A stretch of 64,000 nt of DNA from Lunularia cruciata. Lineage: Eukaryota > Streptophyta > Marchantiopsida > Lunulariales > Lunulariaceae. Shown here one piece after another: positions 47,100 through 58,529 of the stretch. The position numbers were made by a program, and so were the translations under genes. The notes below the pieces were generated by a model. It searched no databases and was not told the origin of the DNA. It worked only from the letters and a program-made list of their open reading frames with translations. Position 1 is the first letter of the stretch; the number at the start of each line of letters is the position of its first letter. The stretch is taken from contig OX419757.1 in the NCBI GenBank assembly GCA_948567375.1, positions 44,764,001-44,828,000 on the forward strand, in the 5' to 3' direction.

Positions 47100-48050
47100 T
47101 GGCCATACATTTCAATTGGCTGAGAATTGAGTGGTCATTGCTCAATAGTTGTGAGCAACATTGCTCCTTTGGTTTCTAGATTGGCTTGTTCCGTGCTGAG
47201 TTTGTTTGTCATCTCCTTGTGGATCCTCTTTTCTTGCTCCAACACCTTCTCTTATTGCAAATTTAGGTTGGTGGACAGGTTGGAGATGTGAAGGTCAATC
47301 AGTTGTTTTAGATATTTATATCTAGCCTCCATTGCCTTTGTATCAGCTTGGGCCATTTCTACCTCATTTTTTAGAGCTACAAATTTTTCATCTCGGTTTT
47401 GGATCTCCTCTTTGGGAGTCTCTTTGGGAGTTGAGTCCGTTGGTGGAAGACCTACATGTTGCAATTGTCAACATTCTTCTTCAACCCTTGGATTGGAGTT
47501 TTTTACTCCTCTTTCCATTTTAGTTCCTCCCTTTGGAATGCCTCTAGGTGCTCCTCACTTTCTTTGTCCTTCTCATTTGTCTTGGATTGGACTAGGTGAT
47601 GCAAATAGCATATGAGGGCCATTGGCTCTTTCATCTTTGGATCTAGCTTCTTGAAAAATGATGGAATCTCCTCCAATGCTTCCATCATTGGTGTCACGGT
47701 ATGGACCACATAGGCTGCCATTAACCAAGGCAAAGAATCACCATCTTGGCCTAGTTGTTTTTGTAAGGCCTTCTTTATTTTGAGCACATTCATTGGTTAT
47801 TCTTTTTTAGCACAAGGTCTCCATCTTGACTTGGAATGGCCTTCTCCTTTGTTTCATGAGTAGGAGTTGATTCCTTGGTTGTGCCAACCACATTGTTATT
47901 AGGGATTTCTTGTTGACAATGAGATTGTTCTCATTCATTTGTTCTTCTTGCACTAGGGACATCAAAGGTTGCCATGTCAGTTTTTTTGGACTTTGGTGAG
48001 ATGTCTCCACCTCTATGTTGTTAGTTCCCTTGATAAAATTTTCCACCAGG
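47100..48050 (-). pseudogene. Decayed coiled-coil protein gene
   Basis: Three consecutive open stretches on the minus strand (48046-47807, 47793-47503, 47464-47252) read as one protein with two or three stops. They give QSPKKLTWQPLMSLVQEEQM, then LPWLMAAYVVHTVTPMMEAL and FFKKLDPKMKEPMALICYLH, then a Lys/Glu-rich heptad region (QREELKWKEE; EIQNRDEKFVALKNEVEMA). The VTPMMEALEE segment resembles VTPLLELLKEH of the U3 ORF at 3936-4712. No enzymatic motif; family unknown to me. Confidence 0.5.
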
Positions 48051-49889
48051 TGAGTTCATTTCATATTGCGCTTTATGTAATGTAAGACTTCTCTTTTGTT
48101 AGGAGCCAAGTTGTGAACTGGAGCTATGCTTGAGGTGATGGATTCCACGTCTGGCATATTCCTCTTGTTTGTTTCATGTCTTACTGTTATGACAAGCAGG
48201 GCAGACAATTGGACTTTGTCATTTGGACCTCTTCCTTGTCACTTGCCATGGATGACAAAATTCATGTGAAAGAATCCATGCTTCTCAACTTCATGGTTTT
48301 GGCTACTGTGGTTGGCTTTTTGTGAATCACCTCTTGTCTTTGAGGTGGACTTTCCTCACAAGCCAACTTTTATGTCTTGTCTTGGTCTTATTCTCACTTT
48401 CCTTGGAATTCCACCTCTTGATCTTTTTGTCTCTTGGAGGCTTGCACAAAATGGTTGCCAAATGGTTCAGTGGCAATGAGCACATCTTTTTGTGTGATTT
48501 TCAAATGGTGATGGAAATCAATGCAATTCTTTATTATCAAAAATTTGTTGCATCCTCCATTGTCCTACAAGATTTTTTGAAGTCATGGCTTTCTTTTTGT
48601 GGAGTGGTTTGCTTTGTTTGGAGTGGTTTGTTTTGTTTTGTTTGATGTTTGTAGGCTCTTGGGTACAAAATGAAACAAATAGGTTACAAATAGGCTACAA
48701 ATATGTTGCGCATCATTCTCATCTTGTGATCTTGTAAGCACATTTCATTGAGGAACCTTGTTCCTTAGTATCATAGAGGTATGACTCAAACCAAATTGTT
48801 ATCTCTTGCATACTATGCTCCTTGACATCTTAATCATATTGATTATAACCAAAAAAAGAATGAAAGCAAAGAAAATAAGAACCCAAAGAGGAAGTGGCTT
48901 GTGAAACCAAGCTCTATTCACTATTGGATATAAATTTTCTTCTTGCAATGCATCTCTAAACCTTTTTACAAGTGAGTTATATTGGCTCTTGATGATAAAA
49001 ATACAGTACCTTTTTCAGAAATCAAGGATTTGTATCTTAATATTTTGGAACTTTATGTTTCTCACTAATATTCTTGCATATAAATTCTTCTTAAGATTGG
49101 TGACAAAAATTTCATGAGGCAAACAACTTACCTTAGGCAATTTACTTATCTATGATCCACCGTATTTAACCTTACAAGGCTATTTGGATCTAGTTTTGAT
49201 AAAGATTTTATAGGGACAAGGGCTGAAGTAATTAAATTTTTATAGCTTTGGTTGGTTCTTGTTTTAGATTTATTAGAAGTATTAAAATTATTTCCTCTTG
49301 GAGTTGGGTAGAGGTTGTGTGGCCTCTAAAATCTGGAGCACTATCATCAATGCAATGCAAGTGGTTCACCTATGTTACTTCTTAAAACAAAACCATGTTG
49401 TAGATCCCAAAAAAATGCTCTACCTTACCATCAAATCAGCTCAATCCATCTCTCAATGTACTTGCCTGGATATCTCTCCAACAACTATATTTTTGTTCTT
49501 CAGCAAGATCCAGCCAATTTTTTCTTGAAATCAATGACTTCCTTGTACTCAATCAGATTTGCTAACAAAAGCTTTAATATGTTTCCAAGCTATATAACTT
49601 CAATTGAAAAATTAATATTTTAATTATAATAAATTTTTAATATATGTATTATTTATTATTAAATTATTACATGTTGCATATTATTATAAACAGAAAAACT
49701 CAAACTCCTTATATAGTTTAAATGTTGGTATATAAAGAAGAAAGGAAGGAAGAAAGGAAATTTATTAGTAGAAGTTAAGGGATGAGAGATGACAATATAA
49801 GACTAAAATACAACAAGTTTTACACTTGATGAGGATTTGTGAGGGGCTTAGATTTCCTTATTACTCTAGGTAGAGAGCTCAATTTAGAA
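48051..49889. other. No recognisable feature
   Basis: AT-rich DNA; an ORF at 48322-48645 (+) is hydrophobic and low-complexity (repeated TTTGTTTTG-like codons near its end) and has no support as a gene. Nothing else stands out. Confidence 0.4.
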
Positions 49890-51590
49890 CTACCTTGACC
49901 ACTCTAAGTTTTTGACCTTCTTAATATATATGCAACATCAATATGTGTATACATTTTCATTTCTATGTTATACTCATGTATAATTGGCTTAAAAGAGTGG
50001 ATTTTTCTCTTTTATGTATTGACCTTACATGACATCTAAGCCTCTTTCATTTCAAGCTCTAGGCTTACGAACCTAAGTGCCAAATAGATTTGAAAAAATA
50101 AGGCTTGAAGGTGGACATTTTCTGTGTTATTATTATACTCAATTAGCAAAAACAAATCTATTTCCCATCATATTTGTGCCTTATATGTGCATCCAATTTG
50201 ATATTCATCTATATCCAAACCTCAAGAATCTAAAAGCCAAAAATAGTAATGTGTATTACGAGAGTACTTTCCATGTTACATTTATGCATAATTTGCCAAA
50301 AAAGAGACGAGTAGATCTTTTCATGATTGAATTTCACAAGGATATCTAAATCTCCTTTTCCCATGAGAGTTGGACCTTCAATTTATAATAATAAAATCAA
50401 TTTTGCCCCAAGTAAAGATATTTTCATCTCAAATATTCTAATCTTATGCAAAGTTCACTTGAGTCCATATCAAGACCCTAGATTTAGATCTCCCTTATTT
50501 TGAGTTTTGGACCTTTTTACTCTATGATTTAATTTTGATACATGCATATTTTAGCCAAGAGTAATGTCATATTTATTCATGTTTTTGGCGTATACATGCA
50601 TTTTACTTCATGTCTAGAGTTACTTGAACATCCAAAACCTCCCTTATTCTAAGCTTTTGAACTTTAGAATTCAAGTACCAAATTATTTTGAGCATATTTT
50701 TGCAGAAAAGGTTAATATATCCCCATTATAGTTTTGTGAAATTGGCCCAAAGCTAAGGCATTTGCAATCATATCCACTCTTACTTAGGTAATTAGTCCTT
50801 CTTATTTGAAGCTCCAAACTTAGTATGCTTAATTGTATATATTTCTACTTAGAGGAGGATATTTCCATGTTATTCATACTTAATTGTTATTTTGCTTCAT
50901 ATATAGACCACACTTAGATATTTAGAACCTCTTTTCTTCCAAGCTTAAGATAGTTAGACCCTAGAAAAAAAATTAGCTTAAATAATTTCTACCCAAGAAG
51001 GAACATTTTTCTTTATATCCATACCATACTTCTCTCAAAATTTCTCTCATTTTAAGCTTCAAGTTGTAAGATTTGAAACACTTATTTAATTTTAATACAG
51101 TATATCTTTTCTTATAATGAGTTCACTTTAACCTTGTATTCATATGTTACTAGCCAAAAGAGGAAAGAAGTAATCTCACATTCATACCTTATAGGGATAT
51201 TTGCATCTCCCTCAGAAAAAGCTCTAATACTTAATTCTCTAAGTATATATCTTTACTTAGAGAGAATTTATTTCAATCTTGAATTTAATTCTACTAAGTC
51301 CAAAGGTGGGGCTCTATTTATGTATTAAGATTATATAAACATCCAAATATTTGGAATCTAAATGCTCAAGTTATTTGTGTATTTTTAAGCAAAGGAAGGT
51401 AATTTCAATCTTGAATTTATATGTAATTGGCATAGAGGAGAAATGAAGGAGGATGAAGCACGTTTATATTCATATCTAGACCATCTTAACCCATAGAATT
51501 CCATATTATAGACCTTAGTCTAAATGCCAAAAAAGTGAAGCATAATTTCACCCAAAGGGAGAAATGCATTGATCATAGGGACATATTGTG
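49890..51590 (+). repeat. Highly diverged tandem array, period about 115-170 bp
   Basis: A recurring phrase (roughly CTTATTTCAAGCT, then GAACCTAAGTGCCAAAT, then a AAGAAGG / CATGTTATTCATA segment, then AATTGGCCAAAGAGG) returns near 50041, 50349, 50490, 50641, 50797, 50928, 51045, 51215 and 51330, with earlier and later partial copies. Units are strongly degenerate, so no unit was read precisely. It has no coding potential. Confidence 0.5.
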
Positions 51591-52494
51591 CTCAAAGAGA
51601 GATTAATGTAGCTTTGCTAATACTTGGAGCAGATGTTGGACCATAGTGAAACCCACTGAATTATGATTGAACGAGTGGATTATGAGCTCAAACATGATAA
51701 TCAAAACATAAAAATTAGTCTAAAGCTAAAAAATCTTCATTATAAAATTCCTAATTGGAAGTGGAGTATTTACAAAAATATATTGGACAACTAAGCCCAT
51801 CTTTTGAATTTAAGCATTTATAAAAAAGTAAAGAGAGTGTATTATTTGGAAAATACAAGCTTTTCAAGTTCTACCACTAGAGCCACCATGAGGTTTATGC
51901 AAGCATTTTTATACTCTAAACACCCCAAACAAGTAAATAAAAGCATGACTTGCAAGATTGGAAATAGTTCTAAGCACCAAATAACATTTTTTTAATTTAT
52001 CTAATCTAAAAAAATCTTAATCTATATGTATTATCACTTGTTATAATGAATTTTTCCATGATATACAGAGGACATTATCCAAAGTCATAATCAAAATTTC
52101 ATCAATATTGGGAAGGCAAAAGTCTAAACTACTGGTTTATAATTGAGCTTGTGGATCTTTACAAGATTTAAGCAAAGAATGTGTACCTTAATATCAATAT
52201 AAAGATATGTTAAAGATTAAAGATGTGTGTCTAAACCTAGAGAGTTGTTATTGAGAAGCTACAACCCTTTCTCCAATATTCCTTTTGGCAAGCGTATTGC
52301 ATCCTTAGTCCAAATTCAAACTGCTTTCCTTTAGCTTGATGTTTTCAAGTTTAAGGACAAATCTCTTCTTGATGATAAATTGCACAAAACCACATCCAAT
52401 CAATGCAATTAGCATTATTGTAATAACATTGAGTTCACAAAAGCTAAGTATAGCTAAAAGGAAGTTCAAAATAGCATACATCTAAGAATTCTAA

Positions 52495-52750
52495 AAATGT
52501 TCTAGAAACATTCAAAAAGCTTCTTGATGAGAAACTTCTAGAAATTTCCAAAGGATTAATAGCTTTTTTTGAGTAAATCTATAACTTAAGTTTGTACTAA
52601 GAAAGGCAACTTCCAGAAGAAAACTTGTTTAAAAAATTCCTTTGGAATCTTGTTTTTAGTTTACCTATAAATACTAAAGTATGGTTCTACTCAAATATTT
52701 AGAGTTTACTTCACTTGAGAGTTTTTTAGTTTGATTTTTACATTATACTA
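52495..52750 (+). repeat. Ancient B-type LTR relic
   Basis: Shares the B LTR layout in plus orientation: TTCTAGAA cluster (52500-52507), AAAAGCTTCTTGATGAGAAAC, a TATAAATACTAAAG promoter (52676-52689), then TTTAGAGTTTACTTCACTTG, comparable to TTGGAGTTTTCACTCAAGTG of B copies. Very diverged; no flanking interior was found. Confidence 0.5.
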
Positions 52751-55055
52751 TTTTTCTCTTGGTATATTACAATCATAAACTCATACTTATTATATTAAGA
52801 ATTGTAATCCAAATTTTTTGTTTCCCAATTTTGTTACAATTTTTTGTTATTAAAGTATTGGAAAACCATTTATTCTATTGATATATAAATTTTTCAAGTG
52901 CTAGACTTTACTTTGAATTTCTATATTTCAATAATCATACATAAAGTTAATTATTGTTATATAAAATCACTAAAATAAGTTTTTTTAAATTCAGATTAAG
53001 GATCAAAAATAATATCTCATCTTTTCTGATTAATTAAGAAAGAAGATATGATACAATATTCCATAGTATCTCATAGAATGCAGGTTAATTGAAAGTATAT
53101 ATCTTTTTACATTGCTTATTATTTTAAAGGTTTTTTGTGCTTTTCCAAATTATTAAGAATACTGAACCTATAATATTGTTAAAATTTATTTTATTAAATA
53201 ATTAAATATAAATATAAATATCAAAAAAATTGATTTACCTATTAATTTTGAGAATGAATATTAGATAAATATATTATGTATGAAAGAAGAATTTATCATA
53301 GATAATATTGATCTTTATATATATTACTTAAAATGAATAATTATTGGATATAGCTCCTAATAAAAGTTGAGATGGTAAGTTTTGAAAATTTTCCAATAAA
53401 AATTTAATAATGTAAGCTCCAAAATCACTCAAATGCATGTAATAGTAATAATTTTTAATAGTTTCAATTCAAGTAGAGATATGGATATAGAGAAATGAGG
53501 ACAAGAGCAGTTCAATGAACAAAAGATCTACAATTCATTGAATGCACATGAGATGCAAGATATGTAAAGTACACAAGATTGCAAACATCTGATCAAATAA
53601 ACATGATCAATGATAGCATAAATAAACATAACTTTGAAACATATCAAAATTGATACCTATATACCTATAACATGCATCGGAACAGTAGAAATAGAACAAT
53701 AATGAATGTAGAAAAATAGAACAATAATGGATGTAGAAAAATATTCAAATAGACCAAAGTAGAAAATCAATGTAGCAGCTAGGAAATCAAAAGTTGTGGA
53801 AGATATGTGAGTTACCTCAAAAGTATGAAATTGTTCAAAGAATGAAGGAAGAAGAGTGAAGTGTAAGAGGACCGAATGTAGATTATATTGCAACATGTGC
53901 TATGTACACATGAATCCTAAAACACCAAAAACACAAAGAGAACTAGAGAGGTGGTCATAGTATGCCTCCACAAAAGCACGTACAACTTCATCGATGCCAA
54001 ACACATTGCTGAAGTAGTTGGGAAAATGCCAATATCCCTTGTATTGAGGTTTGGTTTAAAAGCTCATGAATGCCAAGGCGAACTTGGTTCCTTCCTTAAG
54101 TGCCACTCAAAAGGATTAAGAATGTTGCGGAAAGAATAGGCTTAGACTTATTTGGGGAAATGGGGACTTGAAATGGCAAGTGGACAGAAGGAGCAACCAA
54201 GAAAAAAGAAAGAATAGAGATATTGAAATGAACCCGACACTAGAATGAGGATGTGCAAAGAAATAATCACAATGAGAAAAAGAAGAGGAGTAATCAAGAT
54301 GTACCTCATGAAGCCTTGAAGCAAAAACAAACAACAATTAGAAGAGATGTAAGCATAACAAGGCACAGTTCTCCAATACAACTCAATAAGAACATGAGTG
54401 GTGAGATCAAATGAGCATGGATGCAAGGAAAGGGGCAATCCGACTCAAAATGGGAGAAGTAAGAAGTGTGAAGAGCCAAAAGGAAAGAGCCAAATAAAAA
54501 AAATTGAAAGAGGAGTGTGAGAATGTAAGTCATGGAAGAAGTGAAGTCTTACCGGGTTGGCCCAAATGTTGGTACATTGACAATCTACTAGCAGGTGTAA
54601 GTATACGGACGGTGTAACCATTGACACAAGGTGTGAAAGAAACATTGCAACCAAATGCAAAAGTCACCAAGACGGTTGAGATCAACAACTAAATATAGAA
54701 AATCGTCTAAGAACTTTGAAATATTACTTGTCCTATTTGATAAGATGAGAGTCTAACAACTACAAGGGTGCAAGTTTAACTACTAGTGGATCCAAATTCA
54801 AGCTCCTTGCTTGGTAGAGATAATTGAGTTTCTCAAATCTTTGTAAATGCTAAGACTATAATAACCATGGAAATTCTTTCCTCTTTGAAGGAGCTCTTTG
54901 AAGGAGCGAGCAAATTTTTTTGTGAATGAGGTGAAGAGGTTCCACTATACATTTCTCAATAAGTGTTCTATAAGTACCATGATAAGATTTTTTATTATTA
55001 AAAACACTCTTGAATTGGATATATTCTGGTTTTATGATACCTAATTTGCAAGTAG
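52751..55055. other. AT-rich stretch with no assignable gene
   Basis: Only a two-copy 25-bp duplication (AGAACAATAATG, 53690-53742) and the part near 53470-53580 that resembles the reverse complement of 29420-29520. Minus-strand ORFs between 54116 and 54660 overlap each other in different frames, are hydrophobic and are probably chance. Confidence 0.4.
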
Positions 55056-55059
55056 AGGA

Positions 55060-56700
55060 AATTTAAGAGAGAACATGAGGTAACAAGATGGTCTTAATGT
55101 TAGCAAACTGAGGTAGTTCTTTTGTATAATAGATGGGGACAAAGATGTTGTTGTCACCTACAATTAAGGTAATTACAATGAGTGCAAAAGTGAGTTTGTA
55201 CTAACTCGCATGATATCCTAGGATAGATCCTCCCTCCCCTAGTAGATTCATCCTTGTACATGAAGTCCATGAAGTTAGCAAGACCAGAGCCTACTACCAA
55301 AAGATCATCAACATATCTTCAACCGTGGGACAACTTACACATTACTTCAAGGTCTTGTAGATCTGCTAATTTGTGGATGAAATCTAGCTCCGTGAGCCGG
55401 CCTGTCTCTCACTCAAGATGAACATCTGATGGCTTTTAAGGTAACACACCATGGACTAAGAAGGCAAGGAATCCTAACTCCATCACACTCCTCCAAGGCC
55501 CAAACTCCAAGGCACCTCAAGCATTACTCATTAAAGAACTCAATGAAAGAAAGATAGTTGCAAATGAAAGGATGATGAGTACCTCCTCACCCCTAGCTAG
55601 GTACTCACCCCTAGCTTATATATTTGTGAAAAAATTACATACCAAATTTGCTAATTATTGGATTAACTCAAGTTACTAGGCTAAAAGTCAAATAAAATCT
55701 AAAAGAATATCCAAGCTCATAGAAATAATCCCATGAGTAGGTGGTCTTCTCCTCACCTAACCAAATAAGTTAGGGATTCATTCACATGGGCTATCCTTAG
55801 ACTATGGAAAACTCCGCACCAACAAGGCTTGTGTCCCAACAGCTCTCAAATCTTTCCTCAAAGTCAAATAACTAGGAATAATACCAAAGTAATACACTAG
55901 AAGACAAAATATTGATACTCACTCTTTTCCATTCCTCTAGAATAGGGTCATCTTTATCTTAGCTAGGACTAACCTTAACTAATCATTATTACTCTAAAAG
56001 CTTTAGCTAAACTCCATATAAATAATATTTCTCCACTACTTGCAATACCAAACTGAATATCCCTCTAGAGCATATATGAACCAATGGGTGTTACAGCTTG
56101 TAGGTGAAGAAGTACAATTTAGCCACAAAGACAACACAAGGTGTCTCCATGGGAATTGCAGTCACTTGATGGTAAAGCTAACTCCCAAAAGTGATGTACA
56201 TGTTATATAATAAAAACACCATCCACCAAATAAGCATGTTCTCATCGGTAACGATAAACTTGAGGTGTCCTGCCGATGGAAGAATGTTGTTTCTACTTTT
56301 GAACCATCTGTATTTAACGTCCAAGGCAGAGGTTTCAACTAGCAACATGGACTCCCTGTTGAGCAAGAACCTATAGTTAAAGGTAGAAAGAATAATTACG
56401 GTCATCTTAGATTTGAGGTCATCAAGTTGAATCTTAGTGTAAAGGGTGGTAAAATTGAAAATTTGAAAAAGAACTTTATCTAGTGACAAGAGGCAAATGT
56501 GAATCCAAGACCTAGAGGAGTAGAGGAGATTGGTTACCATAGCCTTTGAACCTTCTCAAGTAGAAAAGGAACGCCCAAAGAGTCATTCAAAATCCACCAA
56601 TCATCGAGCACCAAACCAATCCAACAAAAACCATCCATCTAGAGGTCATTGGCAAAAGGAACCAAAGCTTTTAAAAAGGAGCTCAACCAATGAGACAACT
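55060..56700 (-). pseudogene. Non-LTR, Penelope-like reverse transcriptase, decayed, split by a solo LTR
   Basis: On the minus strand, 56540-56178 gives FNFTTLYTKIQLDDLKSKM (motif A type) and YITFGS. After a stop, QVTAIPMETPCVVFVAKLYF follows (motif B, normally IPMGT), down to about 56097. Beyond the inserted LTR the reading resumes at 55390 in frame with ELDFIHKLADL, then RYVDDLLVVGSG (catalytic YVDD) and FMDFMYKDE. The FxFSTLYT / IPMGTNCAP / RYLDD set is typical of a group I associate with Penelope-like elements, not of Ty3 or Copia. No GIY-YIG endonuclease is visible; the right end is cut by the next element. Confidence 0.6.
55393..56095 (-). repeat. M-family solo LTR inserted in the Penelope-like RT
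   Basis: Minus strand TGTAACACCCATTGG (56095) to CCGGCTCA (55393). Aligns along its length with 19290-19961. RT codons flow across it (…FFTY / ELDF…), which proves a clean insertion. Flanks CAAGC and CGGAG(C) suggest an imperfect short target duplication. No interior element remains. Confidence 0.8.
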
Positions 56701-57656
56701 CAAGAAGGAAAATAGAATGTCATGTCGCACTGAATCTAGGGACCACTAGGGACTTATAGAATTCCAAGCACAGCAAAAATAGGAGAATCTATCAGAACTT
56801 GGAGTTGCGGAAACCTGTCACGCCATTTGTAGTTCCGCATCTAGATGCTCGGACACTGGAGTTCCAGTGATGGTAGTTAGAGTTATTTTAGCTGTTTCTC
56901 AGGGACTACTTTCCGACGGTTAGATTTCGTGTTCGGGGTACTGACTTCACGGTGGGGCCCACCGTCACTTTGCACCGTCGAGTGTGCCGTCAGCGGGACC
57001 GTTAGGGTTTCAGGGCTAGCTCGAGTCCAGGGGGTATAGTTTCGAAGTGAGCTCCAAAGAGCTCACTTCTCTGATGTTGAGCCTTCGAGTTCCTGGCTAT
57101 GGTGGACAAAGGCCGGCGAGCGTCACCTGGATTCTCTATGCTTGAGTGGGTGTGGCTTGACTGTAATCAGTGCCTAGTTGTTGGCAGTTTATAGAGTGAC
57201 AGATCAAGTACTGATCTGAGTTGAGTTGAGTTGAGAATGTTAAGCAATCTGATTACATCAGAGAAGTGAAGTCAGGGGGAAATCGGGTGTAGGAACGTTG
57301 AGTGTTGGTGGTATCTCCAAGCTCGGTGGATCGTGGTAGCTCGATTCAGGTTCTGTGTTTCCCTAGTGTGCAGAAGCTCGTGTAGTTGATGCAAATTTGG
57401 CAGTTAGGCGGACGGTGTGCGGAAGCGCTGGCCAAATTTCGAGCAAAGAAGGAGCAATTTTCGAGCAGTGTTGTGATTTTGAGCTCAGGAGGTGAAGGCA
57501 GGACCAATTTGCTGCGAGTTGGGCTCAGAAAGTGAAATTGAAGGTGGAGTTGGAAAGCTCTTCTCATGAAATTGTGATTTGGAAAAACCCGTTTTGTCAA
57601 TTTGGCTCGAGTGGAAAGTTAGCGGGGGATTTGGCGGACATCCATCTTTAGGGTTT

Positions 57657-57800
57657 ACGTCAGATTTTACGTCAGATTTATGTCAGATTTTGGGCCAGAA
57701 TTGGAGGAGTTTCGCTGTTTGGCCAGATTTGGAGAACTTTCGCTAGTTTGGAGGAGTTTCGCAGATTTGGAGAAGTTTCGCCAATTTTGGAGGAGGTTCG
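57657..57800 (+). repeat. Short degenerate tandem repeats in the 5' LTR
   Basis: ACGTCAGATTTT occurs three times with variation (57657-57695). It is followed by four to five copies of a GATTTGGAGAAGTTTCGC-like unit spaced about 20-25 bp (57715-57800). Confidence 0.7.
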
Positions 57801-57908
57801 AAGTGGCAACAAGAAAGGCCTCATTTGGCTGAATTTCCGCGTTTCGAGGCTTTGAGGCATAGGGCTGTGGGCTATGAGAGGCTACGAAGGCCTAGAAGGG
57901 CCAGAAGG

Positions 57909-57930
57909 GCCAGCAAGCCAGCTTGCTGGC
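57909..57930. repeat. Perfect 10-bp-arm inverted repeat
   Basis: GCCAGCAAGC, CA, GCTTGCTGGC: arms fully complementary with a 2-nt centre. Confidence 0.8.
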
Positions 57931-58007
57931 GTGAGGCTAGCTAGTTTAGTGTAGATCTTGGTCATTGGTTGGCAAAATCTGCCTTTCTTGCTAGATTGTG
58001 CGCAACA

Positions 58008-58069
58008 GGGTTTGACCCCTAGATCTCTTGTTCCTAGACTGGTGCCCTAGCCAACTGGTCCACCCTCAC
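58008..58069 (-). other. tRNA-like A-box/B-box pair, antisense in the 5' LTR
   Basis: The minus strand reads TGGACCAGTTGG (58062-58051, A-box-like), then 31 bases, then GGGGTCAAACCC (58019-58008, B-box-like). Spacing equals that of a tRNA gene, but the acceptor stem does not pair, so this is a tRNA-derived (SINE-head-like) fragment or a degraded tRNA, not a tRNA gene. Confidence 0.4.
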
Positions 58070-58203
58070 TTGTTGTCATAGTGACTGTGCCACTGTTATC
58101 TATACACATGTAGCTTTGGCTAGGAGAGGCAGTTTGATCCCATTCTTGGTGATCCTGGTAGCTTAGGACTTAGATACGAACTACTCTTATGTCAAATGCC
58201 AAA

Positions 58204-58215
58204 TGGTGGCAGAGT
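58204..58215 (+). promoter_or_regulatory. Primer-binding-site candidate of the methyltransferase element
   Basis: TGGTGGCAGAGT compares with the initiator-Met-tRNA site TGGTATCAGAGC (9 of 12). Its position just after the LTR end supports it; the exact tRNA is not established. Confidence 0.45.
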
Positions 58216-58529
58216 CAGTCCCGTGTTGTGTTATGAGATGGAAGGTTTTCGTTTAGATTTCTTGTGATTGGATCCCCTCCATTCTCTGCTTCCTGTTTGT
58301 GCACCATGTTTGTGTGAGGTGCCTTGACTTTTGAGCGTTGGTGCTCTGGTGTGCTCTCGGTGGTGAGGCTGGAGTGATGACCAGTCAGACTACCTTTGTT
58401 TCTCTCCGGTGAGGCAGGAAGTGATGACCTGCAGACCGTGAGAGTGCGTGTTATGATGGCAGGTTACAGGTTGCCCTTCCCCTAGTGTAGTTATCTCGGT
58501 TAGAGTTACATTAGTGGGTGGTGTTTTAG
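58216..58529 (+). other. Untranslated leader of the methyltransferase element
   Basis: G/T-rich and noncoding, with two GTGATGACC repeats (58374-58382 and 58431-58439). In-frame stops at 58512 and 58527 close the coding frame on its 5' side. Confidence 0.5.

Larger units (their letters stand above)
56718..58201 (+). repeat. Probable 5' LTR of the methyltransferase element
   Basis: Starts TGTCATGTCGCACTGAAT after AT-rich DNA of a different character, and ends ...ATGCCA two bases before the primer-site candidate. No protein-coding frame. It holds degenerate repeats, a 10-bp-arm palindrome and antisense tRNA-like boxes. The partner LTR is outside the window, so ends are tentative. Confidence 0.5.

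Noticed and set aside
54116-54660. Group of minus-strand hydrophobic ORFs as membrane proteins
   Set aside because: They overlap in several frames of one AT-rich stretch; Leu/Phe/Ser-rich translation of such DNA is expected by chance.
58008-58069. Genuine tRNA gene
   Set aside because: A- and B-box-like words have the right spacing, but the acceptor stem does not pair and the T-loop lacks TTCGA; kept only as a tRNA-like fragment.
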